A stretch of DNA of 62,395 bases from a bacterium BMS3Bbin14 (GCA_002897615.1 BDTX01000022.1:1-62395); one strand, 5' to 3'. Numbered from the stretch's first letter, positions 34,200 to 44,010 are shown. The notes: generated by a model not told the origin, from the sequence alone. Made by a program: numbers and translations.

Positions 34200-35510
34200 A
34201 TGATCTTCGTCTATAATTTTCTGCAGATTCTCTTCCTGGCTATCGGCTTTCCCCTGCTGGTACCGCTGGTTCTCATCCGGCGGAAATACCGCGGCCGGAT
34301 CATGACGCGGCTCGGTTTTGGCCCGGCCGGGACCATAGCCGCCCCGCCGCCGGGCCGGGGAAAAATCATCTGGATCCACGCCCTGTCCGTCGGCGAAGTC
34401 ACTTCCGCCCTGCCCCTGGTCCGCGGGATCAGGGAAAATCTGCCGACTGCGGTTATCATCTTTTCCGCCGCCACCCGGACAGGAATGGAGGTGGCCGAAC
34501 AGTACATACGACCCTTTGCCGACCAGGTCGTGCCGGCGCCGCTCGACCTGCTCTTTGCCGTCAACCGGTATATCCGGACCATCCGGCCGGATCTCTTTAT
34601 CCTGGTTGAAAGCGATTTCTGGCCCAACTGGCTGAATCAGCTCAGGAAGCACAACATCCCGGCCATGCTGGTCAACGGCCGGATGTCGGACCGCTCCTTC
34701 CGCCTCTACCGGCGCTGCGGATTTTTCTTCAAGCCCATGTTTCGCTGCCTGACCCTGCTCTCCATGCAGACCGCAGAGGGGGCCGCGCAAATGCGGCAAC
34801 TGGGCCTGCCGGGGCCGCGCATCCTCTCCCTGGGCAACCTGAAGTACGACACGGTCCCGGCCGCGCCTGAAACAGAGGACCGGCAGGAGGCCCGGCGGCA
34901 AACGGCGCCGAACATTATCGGGGACAGCATTATCTGGATCTGCGGCTCAACGCACCGGGGCGAAGAAGAGATCATTCTTGATGCCTACGCCGAGCTGAAA
35001 ACCGGGATCGACCGTCTCGCCCTGATCATTGCGCCGCGGGATATCGGCCGGAGCCGGGAAATCATGCACCTGGCCGAAACCAGGGGCCTGCGGGCCGGCC
35101 GGCGCACCGCAACGTCTGAGCGGCCGGGCCGCCTGCTGATCCTCGACACCATCGGCGAACTGGCCTCGTTTTACCGCCTGGCCCGAGTCGCCTTTATCGG
35201 CGGCAGCCTGGTCGCCCGGGGCGGACACAATCCCCTGGAGGCGGCGGCCCACGGAGTGCCCGTGCTCTTCGGGCCGCACATGGAAGACTTTCGGGAGATC
35301 GCCCGCGACCTCGTGCAGTGCGGCGGCGCCATCACCGTCAGCTCGGAGGCCGATCTGACCCGGGCCGTGCAGCGAATCCTGGGTGACGACCGGGTCCGGG
35401 CATCCATGGCCAAAGCGGCGGCCGGCCTGGTTGCCGCCAACGCCGGGGTCGTTGCCCGGCACCTGCAGGAAATCGAAAGTCTCCTGGGCAAAACCTCCGG
35501 CGCCCCCTGA
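34200..35510 (+). CDS. waaA: Kdo transferase WaaA (KdtA)
   Basis: Adds Kdo to lipid A, showing the cell makes LPS. 436 residues, usual length; N-terminal membrane anchor (about 3-26), then the glycosyltransferase-N domain (IWIHALSVGEVTSALPL, LVESDFWPNWLNQL) and a GT-B C-terminal half with GSTHRGEEE and GGSLVARGGHNPLEAAAHGVPV. ATG at 34200 chosen over the TTG just before it; no strong ribosome binding site. comEC follows after 11 bases, so the two are co-transcribed. Confidence 0.95.
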   Translation: MIFVYNFLQILFLAIGFPLLVPLVLIRRKYRGRIMTRLGFGPAGTIAAPPPGRGKIIWIHALSVGEVTSALPLVRGIRENLPTAVIIFSAATRTGMEVAEQYIRPFADQVVPAPLDLLFAVNRYIRTIRPDLFILVESDFWPNWLNQLRKHNIPAMLVNGRMSDRSFRLYRRCGFFFKPMFRCLTLLSMQTAEGAAQMRQLGLPGPRILSLGNLKYDTVPAAPETEDRQEARRQTAPNIIGDSIIWICGSTHRGEEEIILDAYAELKTGIDRLALIIAPRDIGRSREIMHLAETRGLRAGRRTATSERPGRLLILDTIGELASFYRLARVAFIGGSLVARGGHNPLEAAAHGVPVLFGPHMEDFREIARDLVQCGGAITVSSEADLTRAVQRILGDDRVRASMAKAAAGLVAANAGVVARHLQEIESLLGKTSGAP

Positions 35511-35521
35511 CTGCCGTCAAG

Positions 35522-38074
35522 ATGGACCGGATGCGTTTTTCACTGACAACCGTTCAGCACCGGCTGGCGGCCAATCTTCTCCTGCCGGTTGTCGTCTGTT
35601 ATATCCTGGGCGGCGTAGCGGCCAGGTACCTGGCCCCGGACCCGGCCGCCCTCCAGTTTACCGACCTTGCCGGCCTCATGATGCTGGCGCTGCTCTTCCT
35701 GGGCCGCCGCCGGCGCCTGGCCCTGTACCTTGTCCCGGTTGTCTTTATCCTGATCGGTTTCGCCCGGACCGGCCAAAGCCTCCTGCCGCCGGATAACCCG
35801 GCCGCCATCTCCAACCTGCTCACCACGAAATCCAGGGTGACCCTGACCGGCACCCTGTTGCACATGCCGGAATATAACGGCCGCACAACCAGGTTCGACC
35901 TGGCGGTTGACAGCGTCCTCTTCCGCCGGCCGCGGGCCGGCAACAACCCCCGCCTGGTCCCGGCGCAGGGGCGGGTCAGCCTGTCCCTGAAAGGAAAACC
36001 GGAGAACACTATCCGGCCGGGCGACCGTCTCCTGGTCATGGCCGTAATCAACCGGACCTATAATTACCAGACCCCCGGCGCTTTTGACTACCGTCTTTAC
36101 CTGGCGGAACGGGCTATTTTCGTAACCGGCAGGATCCCGAAACCGGCCGACATCATGGTATTCCGGGAGCCGGAAAATCCGTGGTTCCGCCGGGTCCGCT
36201 TTCTCCCCGAACGTTTGCGGCAGCACATCGCCGCCTTTTTAAACAACCATCTGGAGCCGGAAGCCGCCGGGCTCTACCAGGCCCTGCTCATCGGCAGCCG
36301 GTCAGGTATCAGCGCCAAAACACTGGCGCACTTCAAGGCCACCGGCTGCATGCATCTCCTGGCCATATCGGGCATCCACATGGCCCTGCTCGGCCTGATG
36401 ATCACCCTGTCGCTCACGTGGCTGATGAAACGCTCGACCACCCTGCTGCTGCATGTCCATGTCCCGACCGTGGCCACTCTTCTTGCCCTGCCGCCCCTGG
36501 TCGGCTATGCCCTGATCGCCGGCATGAACACCCCGGTCATCAGGGCCCTGCTCATGGCGGTGCTGTTTCTCTTTGCCGTCGCCCTGCGCCGGCAGCGCTC
36601 TCTTGTCCATATCGTCGCGGCGGCCGCCCTTATTCTCCTGCTGTTCAAACCGCAGGCCCTGTTCTCCGTCTCCTTTCAGCTCTCGTTTGCCGCGGTCCTG
36701 GCAATCACGCTCATCTATCCGCGCCTCCTGACAATCCTGGACCGCGGGGAGGAGACAGCCGCAGAAGGAATACCCCGCTGGAGCAAGCTGTACAGGTACA
36801 TCCTGGCCGCCTTCATGGTCTCTATCGCCGCGACCCTGGGCGCCCTCCCCTTCCTGCTCTATTACTTCAACCGTTTCTCGACCATCGGCCCGGTCGTCAA
36901 CCTGCTGGTGGAACCGCTGCTCTGTTTCTGGGCCCTGCCCATCGGCCTGCTGGCCACCCCCCTGATCTTCTTCGCCCCGGGAGTGGCCGCCATGCTTCTC
37001 CGGCTCGGCGCCCTGGGCATCACGGCTGCCGACAAGGTCACCTTGCTGGGCAGCCGGCTCCCTTTCGCCTCATACTGGACCATTACCCCGACCCCTATGG
37101 AGATCATCCTCTATTTCACCATTCTCTGCCTCTGGCTCGCCGGTGGCAAAAAAAGAGGCACAGCCCTGATCCTCCTGGCGCCCGCCCTGCTCCTTATTGT
37201 TTCTTTTACCCACGGATTATGGCTCCCGCGCACCGGCAGGACGACAACGGTCTCCTTCCTGGACGTCGGTCAGGGCAGTTCGACACTCATGCAGCTCCCC
37301 GGGGGAAAAACGGTGCTGCTGGACGGCGGCAGTACAACCTCGGAGAACTTTGACATCGGCGAGCGGGTCATTGCCCCCTTTCTCTGGAAAAAACGGCTCT
37401 GGCACCTGACCGACCTGGTCATCAGCCACCCGCACAGCGATCATTATAATGGAATGGGCTTTATTCTTCGACACTTCCGGCCGGCGCGGCTCTGGATCAA
37501 CGGCGACCGGGATGAAGCATGGACCTACAGGAAAATTCTGCGAACAGCGGCAAGGCAAGGCGTTAAAATTATTGTGCCGAGGCCCGGACAACGCCTGGTC
37601 TCGGCAGCCGCAACCGAGCTCGTCTGTCTCGGCATGACGAAGACCGGCGCTCATAACCGGGCAGTGCCGCCGCCGGGCGTGCCCGTCAACGACCAGGGCC
37701 TGGTCCTGCGGCTGAGTGACGGTGCTTATGCCTTTCTTTTCCCCGGCGACATCAGCAAGGCGGCCGAAAAGAAACTGCTCGACCAACACCGGGAGCTGCG
37801 GGCGGACATCCTGCTCGCCCCCCACCACGGCAGCAAAACATCAAGCAGCCGGGCATTTATCTCGGCCGTCAACCCGAAGATCATTATCGTGTCCGCCGGG
37901 CACCGGGGCCGGGGACACTACCCGGACCCGGCCCACCTGAAACGCTGGCTCCGGGCAAACAGGACCGTCCTGGAAACGGCAAAGGTGGGCACAGTGACCT
38001 GTATCACCGACGGCAGAAAGCTTGAGGTCAAAACATGGCAGGGGAAAGTAACTTATCACAGGATATATAACTAG
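35522..38074 (+). CDS. comEC: ComEC/Rec2 DNA uptake channel
   Basis: Inner-membrane channel for single-stranded DNA in natural transformation, 850 residues. Order: N-terminal membrane segments and OB-like DUF4131 region (1-225), the Competence domain with about eight helices (LLAISGIHMALLGL, GYALIAGMNTPVIRALLM), and a C-terminal metallo-beta-lactamase domain (VSFLDVGQGSSTLMQLPGG, ISHPHSDHYNGM, LLAPHHGSKTSSSRAF). The metal motif HPHSDH is intact. With pilT nearby and a DprA-like gene in the island, the cell may be transformable; other competence genes are not in the window. Confidence 0.96.
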   Translation: MDRMRFSLTTVQHRLAANLLLPVVVCYILGGVAARYLAPDPAALQFTDLAGLMMLALLFLGRRRRLALYLVPVVFILIGFARTGQSLLPPDNPAAISNLLTTKSRVTLTGTLLHMPEYNGRTTRFDLAVDSVLFRRPRAGNNPRLVPAQGRVSLSLKGKPENTIRPGDRLLVMAVINRTYNYQTPGAFDYRLYLAERAIFVTGRIPKPADIMVFREPENPWFRRVRFLPERLRQHIAAFLNNHLEPEAAGLYQALLIGSRSGISAKTLAHFKATGCMHLLAISGIHMALLGLMITLSLTWLMKRSTTLLLHVHVPTVATLLALPPLVGYALIAGMNTPVIRALLMAVLFLFAVALRRQRSLVHIVAAAALILLLFKPQALFSVSFQLSFAAVLAITLIYPRLLTILDRGEETAAEGIPRWSKLYRYILAAFMVSIAATLGALPFLLYYFNRFSTIGPVVNLLVEPLLCFWALPIGLLATPLIFFAPGVAAMLLRLGALGITAADKVTLLGSRLPFASYWTITPTPMEIILYFTILCLWLAGGKKRGTALILLAPALLLIVSFTHGLWLPRTGRTTTVSFLDVGQGSSTLMQLPGGKTVLLDGGSTTSENFDIGERVIAPFLWKKRLWHLTDLVISHPHSDHYNGMGFILRHFRPARLWINGDRDEAWTYRKILRTAARQGVKIIVPRPGQRLVSAAATELVCLGMTKTGAHNRAVPPPGVPVNDQGLVLRLSDGAYAFLFPGDISKAAEKKLLDQHRELRADILLAPHHGSKTSSSRAFISAVNPKIIIVSAGHRGRGHYPDPAHLKRWLRANRTVLETAKVGTVTCITDGRKLEVKTWQGKVTYHRIYN

Positions 38075-38095
38075 GCGGTTTCATGTACTCAATCG

Positions 38096-38207
38096 CTGTA
38101 AGTGGTCAGGAGTGCCGCATATTTGTGCAAGCGCGATCGTTCGCGATAGCCCCTCTATGCGGGCGATCGCGATCGTGCAAAGATGCGGTGCCCCTGATCG
38201 CTTACAG
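38096..38207. repeat. 112-base imperfect hairpin element, copy 1
   Basis: Left arm from CTGTAAGTGGTCAGG pairs with right arm ending CCTGATCGCTTACAG; the inner part carries several GCGATCGC-type palindromes. It lies between the 3' ends of comEC and pilT. A related hairpin sits at 44704-44811. Confidence 0.7.
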
Positions 38208-38232
38208 GGGAGATGGCGGCCCGCCGGCCCGG

Positions 38233-39315
38233 TTACACCTCGGTAAAATCAACCGGCGGTTTTTTGAGAAACTTGACAAAATTCTGCTTTTCCATGCAGT
38301 TGATATAGGCATCCTCGACGCTGATCTTTTTCTTTTTCATAAGTTCCATGAGGGCGTCATCTAGGTTCTGCATGCCGTACTTCTTGCCGGTCTGCATGAC
38401 GGACGGAATCTGGTAGGTCTTACCCTCCCGGATCAGGTTGCGCACGGCCGGGGTACAGATCAGGATCTCCAGAGCCGCGACCATGCCCTTGATATCAATC
38501 CGCTTGAGCAGGGTCTGCGAGATGACGGCGCGCAGGGCATCGGCCAGGGTTGAGCGGACCTGGGCCTGCTGGGAGGCCGGGAAAATCTCCACTATCCGGT
38601 CAACGGTTTTCATGGCATTCAGGGTATGCAGGGTGCCGAAGACCAGGTGACCGGTCATGGACGCCTCCATGGCCAGGGAAATCGTTTCCAGGTCCCGGAG
38701 CTCACCGACCAGGATGACATCCGGGTCCTCGCGCAGGGCGCCGCGCAGGGCGGCGGTAAAACTCTTGGTATGGGTTCCGACTTCCCGGTGGTTCACAATA
38801 CACTGCTTGCTCTTGTGCACGAACTCGATAGGATCCTCGATGGTAATAATATGGTCCTTGCGGATCTTGTTGACCTCGTCAACAATGGCGGCCAGGGTGG
38901 TCGATTTACCGGAACCGGTCGGCCCGGTTACCAGCACCAACCCCTTGGGCAGCGTGGCCAGTTTGCTGACTACCTTGGGCATGCCCAGTTGCTCGCAGGT
39001 CAGGATATCGCTGGGAATCTCACGAAAAACGGCGCCGATACCGTATTTCTGTTGGAAAAAGTTGCACCGGTAACGGGCCAGACCGGGGATTTCGTAACCA
39101 AAGTCCATGTCGCCCAGTTCCTCGAAGACCTTGATCTTGTCCTCGGGACAGATCTCATAGAGCATGGCCGTCAGTTCCTCATTATTCAGGACCTTGTACT
39201 TGACCCGTTCCATATCACCCCGGATCCGCAGCACCGGCTGCTGCCCGGAAATCATATGCAGATCAGACGCGCCTTCGTCGTTCATCAATTTAAAAAAAGC
39301 ATCAATTTGGGCCAT
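38233..39315 (-). CDS. pilT: Type IV pilus retraction ATPase PilT
   Basis: Hexameric ATPase that depolymerises type IV pili, 360 residues from the ATG at 39315 (AGGAGG and GAGGAA upstream). An N-terminal PAS-like region (1-100: EGASDLHMISGQQPVLRI) precedes the ATPase core: Walker A GPTGSGKST, Asp box IIEDP-like (ITIEDPIEF), AALRGALREDPDVILVGELRD (Walker B) and His box TGHLVFGTLHT. The C-terminal AIRNLIRE-type motif is present as AVRNLIREGK. PilT and PilU are hard to tell apart; PilT fits best. Upstream gene is a LOG-family protein. Confidence 0.93.
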   Translation of the reverse strand: MAQIDAFFKLMNDEGASDLHMISGQQPVLRIRGDMERVKYKVLNNEELTAMLYEICPEDKIKVFEELGDMDFGYEIPGLARYRCNFFQQKYGIGAVFREIPSDILTCEQLGMPKVVSKLATLPKGLVLVTGPTGSGKSTTLAAIVDEVNKIRKDHIITIEDPIEFVHKSKQCIVNHREVGTHTKSFTAALRGALREDPDVILVGELRDLETISLAMEASMTGHLVFGTLHTLNAMKTVDRIVEIFPASQQAQVRSTLADALRAVISQTLLKRIDIKGMVAALEILICTPAVRNLIREGKTYQIPSVMQTGKKYGMQNLDDALMELMKKKKISVEDAYINCMEKQNFVKFLKKPPVDFTEV

Positions 39316-39349
39316 GTCGTTCCTCTTCCTCCTTGTGCAAATCCTCAGT

Positions 39350-40102
39350 TTAAAAGACCACGGTTTTCCGAATATAGCTGACAATTTCATCCGGCTCGTC
39401 AAGCACTTCAAAGAGATCCATATCTTCCGCGCTTATCTTGCCGGAGGCAACCAGCTGTTCCCGGAACCAGTCAACAAGGCCGCTCCAGAACGAGGAACCG
39501 ACCAGGATGATGGGAAACGGCCTGATTTTCCTGGTCTGGATAAGGGTCAGCGACTCAAACAGCTCATCCATGGAACCAAAACCGCCCGGCATGCAGATAA
39601 AGGCCATTGAATATTTCATAAACATGACCTTGCGGACAAAAAAATACCTGAAGTCAAGGGGCAGATTGACATACGGATTGGGCTCCTGTTCGTGGGGCAG
39701 ATCGATATTCAGGCCGATGGAAAGGCCCTCGGCATCGGTGGCGCCGCGATTCGCCGCCTCCATGATCCCGCCGCCGCCGCCGGTTATAATGCCGTATCCG
39801 TGTTCGGCCAGACGCTGAGCTATATCACGGGCCAGTTGATAATCCGGATGATCCGGCGTGGTACGGGCCGAGCCGTAGATAGTGACGGAGGCCCGGTGGA
39901 TGCTGGACAGGGTGTCAAACCCCTCCACGAACTCGGCCATGATCCTGAACATCCGCCAGGAGTCGCCCTTGACCATATTGCTCAGGAAATATTGATGTTC
40001 CCGGCTGACTTTAAACTTGTACCCTGTACCCATTCCTTCCCCACCTTCCGTCCTGACCCGTCGCAATCCGGGAATTGATGCCGGAGACTGAAGCTCATCC
40101 AT
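39350..40102 (-). CDS. LOG-family (TIGR00730) Rossmann protein
   Basis: 250 residues from the ATG at 40102, whose codon overlaps the stop of the TPR gene (ATGGATGA); an internal ATG at 40033 after GGGGAAGGA is also possible. The lysine-decarboxylase/LOG fold is shown by VTIYGSAR, GYGIITGGGGGIMEAANRGA and the signature PGGFGSMDELFESLTLIQ. LOG proteins release free cytokinin-type bases from nucleoside monophosphates, acting as nucleotide phosphoribohydrolases; bacterial homologues of this larger type are poorly characterised. Ends 34 bases before pilT. Confidence 0.88.
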   Translation of the reverse strand: MDELQSPASIPGLRRVRTEGGEGMGTGYKFKVSREHQYFLSNMVKGDSWRMFRIMAEFVEGFDTLSSIHRASVTIYGSARTTPDHPDYQLARDIAQRLAEHGYGIITGGGGGIMEAANRGATDAEGLSIGLNIDLPHEQEPNPYVNLPLDFRYFFVRKVMFMKYSMAFICMPGGFGSMDELFESLTLIQTRKIRPFPIILVGSSFWSGLVDWFREQLVASGKISAEDMDLFEVLDEPDEIVSYIRKTVVF

Positions 40103-42251
40103 TTTTTGTACCCCCGGCCGTGTCCGGAGCGGCGAGGCAGCGCCGGGCCTCGGCAAAATACCTGCTTGCCGGATTCGCCGTCCGCGCCACCCGTTCATAC
40201 CTTTTTCTTGCCGGATACGGCTTATTCATCATAGTATATACCTTGCCCATAAGCAATGTTGCGGGGATATTATTCCGCCGGAGCCGCAGACTTTTCCCGG
40301 CCGCGGCCAGGGCCTCTTCCGGACGATGAAAATGCAGCAGGACCCAGCCGAGACGCTGCCAGTGTTCACTGCCCTGCCCGTCAAGGACCACCGCCCGGCG
40401 GCAGAAACCGAGGGCGATATCGTCGCCCTCGCCTGCCTGCAGATAGAGAATGCCGAGCATACTCAGACTGGCGGCATCCTGCGGGAAGAGATGCAGGGCC
40501 CGCTGCAGGGAACGCATGGCCTTTTTCTCCCGGCCGGTCTCCATGTACGCCTCGCCCAGGAGGCGGTAAAGAGAAAATTCCTGCCGCCCGGCGCCCCGGT
40601 CCTCCAGGGTCTCCAGCACCTGCAGCGCCTCGGTAAAACGTCCGGCGTTGCAGTAGAGCCGGCCAAGCTGCAACGAAAGCTCGGGCGCAGCGGACGACCC
40701 GGTATACCCCCGGGACTGCAGGGCCTGTTGAAAAGAATCCAGGGCCTCTTCATCCCGGCCCAGCATGCGCAGGGCAAAGCCCTGGTTGGCCAGGGCCATG
40801 AAATTATCCGGCTCTTTTTTCAGCACCTGCTTGAAACAGGCCACGGCCTGACGATGTCGATTCAACTCGGCCAGGGCGACCCCGAGGCTGTTCATCAAGT
40901 TGATATCACCCTGGTTCATCCGCACCCCGGCCTGGTACTCGCGAACCGCCTGCCGGTAATCACCCTCGTCGAAATAGGCGTCGCCGCTGACATTCAGGCT
41001 GACGTGATCAAAGACCGTAACTGAACCGGGGCCGAAAAAACGTCCGTGCAACAGGGCCTTCCGGCAGTTCACAGCCATGGCCGTCTTGGTCTGCTCCGGA
41101 CAGGGCCAGTGACAGACGCCGAAGGCGACCGGGACGGACGGGTACTCCCGTTCCAAACCGGCCTTCGCCTGCCGGGCCCAGTCCAGGGCGCCGTCCCCTG
41201 ATGCATCAGGCAGCAGCACATATCCTTCCGTGTCGGCGACAGGGATATATACGAGACCGGCCGGCAGAAAACCGGCCACGGCCGGGTGCAGACCGGGCAT
41301 GGTGTCACCGTTCCCCTCAAGCCGGAGCAGGACGAGGCCGAATTGCGCCAACCCCCGCCAGGCCCGCCGCAACCGGGCAAGAACGGCCGGCGGGGGCGGC
41401 GCAAGGGGGTGGTTTTCCCGGTCACGCAGGGACGAGGCCTCGCACAGGCTGAACGGCCCGCGTCGTTCAGCCACCTCAAGGGCCTGCAAACATTCGTCCA
41501 CCAAAAGGGAGACTTCATCTTTTTGTTGTTCCCCCTGCCGGACCGCGATACCGATATGGACCTTGCTCAACCCCTCGCGCCGCAGACGCCCCTGCAAACG
41601 GTGCGCGAAATCCCGGGCCGCCGGCCGCAACATGCCTTCCCGCACCAGGCCGAAAACACCGGCGCCGAGATGAAAAACCGGGCCGCCGGTCATGGCCTCG
41701 AGAAAACGGGCCACCCGGACCATTGTCAACAGGTGTCCCGAGGCCTTGCGAACCCTGGCCACGACACCGATAAGGAAAAAGGCCCGGCAGGACTCTTCAG
41801 GGCAGGGGTGCTCCAGGCAATGCATCAGGGCCCGGCTGTTGTAGAGCCCGGTTTCGGGATCAACAAAGGCCAGCCTGGTCAGGTCAAGCCTCTGCCGGAC
41901 CCGGCCCTGGAGTTCCCGCAACCATTCAGGGGCCATCTTATCAAGCAGGCCCGGGTCAATGTCCGCAACCACGGCCGCGACATCTTCGCCGCCCTCAACC
42001 TGGACGGGGAGAATAAGCAGCCCCTGACAGCGCCCGGGCTCGGATGAGGCACAGAGTGCTTTCACCTGCCCGGTCAAATCTGCCGGCGAAATTTCCAGGG
42101 ATTCCGGCAGGGATCGCGTCCCGTTCCGCGGCCAGAAAAAAACCGAGGCGGCAACCGGCAGCTGCTCCTCGACCACCTGGGAAAAAAAGTCATGGAGAAG
42201 CGCGAAATCCCGGCACCGAAGCGGTGTCTCCCGGGAGAAAAGGGTTGCCAT
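40095..42251 (-). CDS. TPR protein with degenerate GGDEF-like domain
   Basis: 718 residues from the ATG at 42251 (a TTG six codons upstream is possible; neither has a good site). Region 1-130 looks GAF-like. Residues about 130-260 begin with LAFVDPETGLYNSRAL, the typical opening of a GGDEF domain, but the loop that should read GGDEF is AGVFGLV, so cyclase activity is not expected. A second similar region follows (about 290-420). The C-terminal 300 residues are TPR repeats (ALAELNRHRQAVACFKQVL, GRFTEALQVLETLE, REKKAMRSLQRALHLFP). Function unknown; could be a c-di-GMP-related scaffold. It starts 22 bases after selA and overlaps the LOG gene. Confidence 0.72.
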   Translation of the reverse strand: MATLFSRETPLRCRDFALLHDFFSQVVEEQLPVAASVFFWPRNGTRSLPESLEISPADLTGQVKALCASSEPGRCQGLLILPVQVEGGEDVAAVVADIDPGLLDKMAPEWLRELQGRVRQRLDLTRLAFVDPETGLYNSRALMHCLEHPCPEESCRAFFLIGVVARVRKASGHLLTMVRVARFLEAMTGGPVFHLGAGVFGLVREGMLRPAARDFAHRLQGRLRREGLSKVHIGIAVRQGEQQKDEVSLLVDECLQALEVAERRGPFSLCEASSLRDRENHPLAPPPPAVLARLRRAWRGLAQFGLVLLRLEGNGDTMPGLHPAVAGFLPAGLVYIPVADTEGYVLLPDASGDGALDWARQAKAGLEREYPSVPVAFGVCHWPCPEQTKTAMAVNCRKALLHGRFFGPGSVTVFDHVSLNVSGDAYFDEGDYRQAVREYQAGVRMNQGDINLMNSLGVALAELNRHRQAVACFKQVLKKEPDNFMALANQGFALRMLGRDEEALDSFQQALQSRGYTGSSAAPELSLQLGRLYCNAGRFTEALQVLETLEDRGAGRQEFSLYRLLGEAYMETGREKKAMRSLQRALHLFPQDAASLSMLGILYLQAGEGDDIALGFCRRAVVLDGQGSEHWQRLGWVLLHFHRPEEALAAAGKSLRLRRNNIPATLLMGKVYTMMNKPYPARKRYERVARTANPASRYFAEARRCLAAPDTAGGTKNG

Positions 42252-42272
42252 GGCAGGTCGGACCGACAAGAA

Positions 42273-43718
42273 TCAGGCGGAGGCGGCCGCGAAGGCCTGT
42301 TGCAGACAATCGGCAAGCAACGCCACCTCGTCATCGGCCACGGTGCGCATGTCAAGCAGGAGCCGGTCATCTTCTATCCGGCCGATCACCGGCACCTCCA
42401 GTTGCCGCAGCAGAACTTCCAGGCGGCTGACCTTGACGGCGGAGGGTTCAAGAACGACTGCCCGGCTGGCCAGGTTCTGTTCCGGCATGGCGCCGCCGCC
42501 CACCCTGGACATGATATCGGTCAGGCCGATTTTGCAGTAAGGGCGGAGCTTTTTGCGAATTCGCCGAAGCAGGCGGCCGGCCCGGCGATTGATCTCTGCC
42601 GGCGTGGCGGCGATCATGGCCAGGGTGGGAATGGTTTTCAGCGCGGTCTGTTCGTCAAAATAGAGCCGCAGGATCGATTCAAGGCTGCACAGGGTAAATT
42701 TGTCGATGCGCATGGCCCGGTTCACCGGATTTTTTTTGATCCGGTCGATCACCTGCCGGCGGCCGAGAATAATACCGGCCTGCGGGCCGCCGAGGAGCTT
42801 GTCGCCGCTGAAGGTGACGACATCGACCCCGGCCGCCACGACCTCCTGGACCGTGGGCTCCTTCATGAGACCGAAACGGCTCAGATCGACGAAACAACCG
42901 GACCCCAGGTCCTCCATAACCGGCAAACCGCGGCGGCGGCCGATTTTCACCAGGTCCTCGACGGTAACTTCCTTGGTAAAACCGATGATCCGGAAGTTGC
43001 TGCAGTGTACCTTCAGGAGCAAGGCCGTCTCCTCCGAGATCGCCTCTTCATAATCCCGGACGTGGGTCCTGTTGGTCGCGCCGATCTCGACCAGCCTGGC
43101 CCCGCTGCGCGACATCACATCGGGGATCCTGAAGGAACCGCCTATTTCAACAAGCTGGCCCCTGGAGACGATGACGTCCCTTCCTTTCGCCAGGGTTTCC
43201 AGGACAAGCAGGACCGCGGCCGCGTTATTGTTCACGACGAGAGCGGCCTCGGCGCCGGTCAGGTCGCAGAGCAATTTTTCAACCAGGCTGTAGCGGCTGC
43301 CGCGCCGGCCAGTTGCCAGATCATACTCCAGGTTCGAATACCTGGAACCCGCCCCATGCAGCTTGTCCATGGTTACCTGCGGCAGGATGGACCGGCCAAG
43401 GTTGGTGTGGATAATGACCCCGGTACAATTCAGCACCCGGCGGAACCGGGGCTGCATTTCCTGCCGGATATGCTCGCAGATCACGGGCTGGAGGGAAGGA
43501 AGCGACAGGAGGCCGGGGTCGATCCGTTCCCCGGCCAGAATACGCCGGCGGAACTCCGCCAGGACATCGCGCACACTGTTTTTAATAACCAGGAGGGGAA
43601 CATGTTCAACCTGCTCAAGGTCAAAGAGGCTGTGAATGCATTCATCCACCTGGGGGATGGTCCGGAGGAGTTCCTGTTGAACCTCTTTATCCACTGTATG
43701 TCCTGATAACTGTTTCAT
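42273..43718 (-). CDS. selA: L-seryl-tRNA(Sec) selenium transferase
   Basis: PLP enzyme converting seryl-tRNA(Sec) to selenocysteinyl-tRNA(Sec), 481 residues, usual length. N-terminal SelA domain, then the fold type I core with NCTGVIIHTNLGRS, the ATGRRGSRYS phosphate/tRNA loop, and the PLP lysine in TFSGDKLLGGPQAG. It shows that the organism makes selenoproteins, in line with many anaerobic respirers. Grouped with yedF and selD on the same strand, though with gaps of about 290 and 190 bases. selB and selC are not in the window. Confidence 0.96.
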   Translation of the reverse strand: MKQLSGHTVDKEVQQELLRTIPQVDECIHSLFDLEQVEHVPLLVIKNSVRDVLAEFRRRILAGERIDPGLLSLPSLQPVICEHIRQEMQPRFRRVLNCTGVIIHTNLGRSILPQVTMDKLHGAGSRYSNLEYDLATGRRGSRYSLVEKLLCDLTGAEAALVVNNNAAAVLLVLETLAKGRDVIVSRGQLVEIGGSFRIPDVMSRSGARLVEIGATNRTHVRDYEEAISEETALLLKVHCSNFRIIGFTKEVTVEDLVKIGRRRGLPVMEDLGSGCFVDLSRFGLMKEPTVQEVVAAGVDVVTFSGDKLLGGPQAGIILGRRQVIDRIKKNPVNRAMRIDKFTLCSLESILRLYFDEQTALKTIPTLAMIAATPAEINRRAGRLLRRIRKKLRPYCKIGLTDIMSRVGGGAMPEQNLASRAVVLEPSAVKVSRLEVLLRQLEVPVIGRIEDDRLLLDMRTVADDEVALLADCLQQAFAAASA

Positions 43719-44010
43719 AAAGGCATTAGCGCAAATAGAAAGTAATGAGCAACCGATCCGGGGGTAAGGTTCGGGCCAACCACCCAGCCATGCAAGTCCG
43801 GCACCATCGGCACCGTTCCCGAACGCTCACGGATTCAGGATCATGTTACGATATAAGGCAAGGGGAAAGCAACGAGAAAAAGAAAAAAATCAATATGAAA
43901 TCAATATGTTTAATTGAAAAGCAAAAACCGGGCCGTCTTCCCGCCGCCTGCCAAGGCGACGGAATGGCTTTGAGTTTGTTGGGTTTCGTTCCTCAACCCA
44001 ACCTACAGGT
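43719..44010. other. selA-yedF gap with repeat fragments
   Basis: No gene. It contains a 29-base end fragment of the 219-bp element (43811-43839, ending CTCACGGATTCAGG) and a small GTTGGGTTTCG...CAACCCAAC inverted repeat at 43978-44002, close behind the yedF stop. Confidence 0.6.

Noticed and set aside
36181..37353. 390-residue frame inside comEC
   Set aside because: A shifted-frame shadow of a GC-rich gene; the comEC frame has continuous family motifs.
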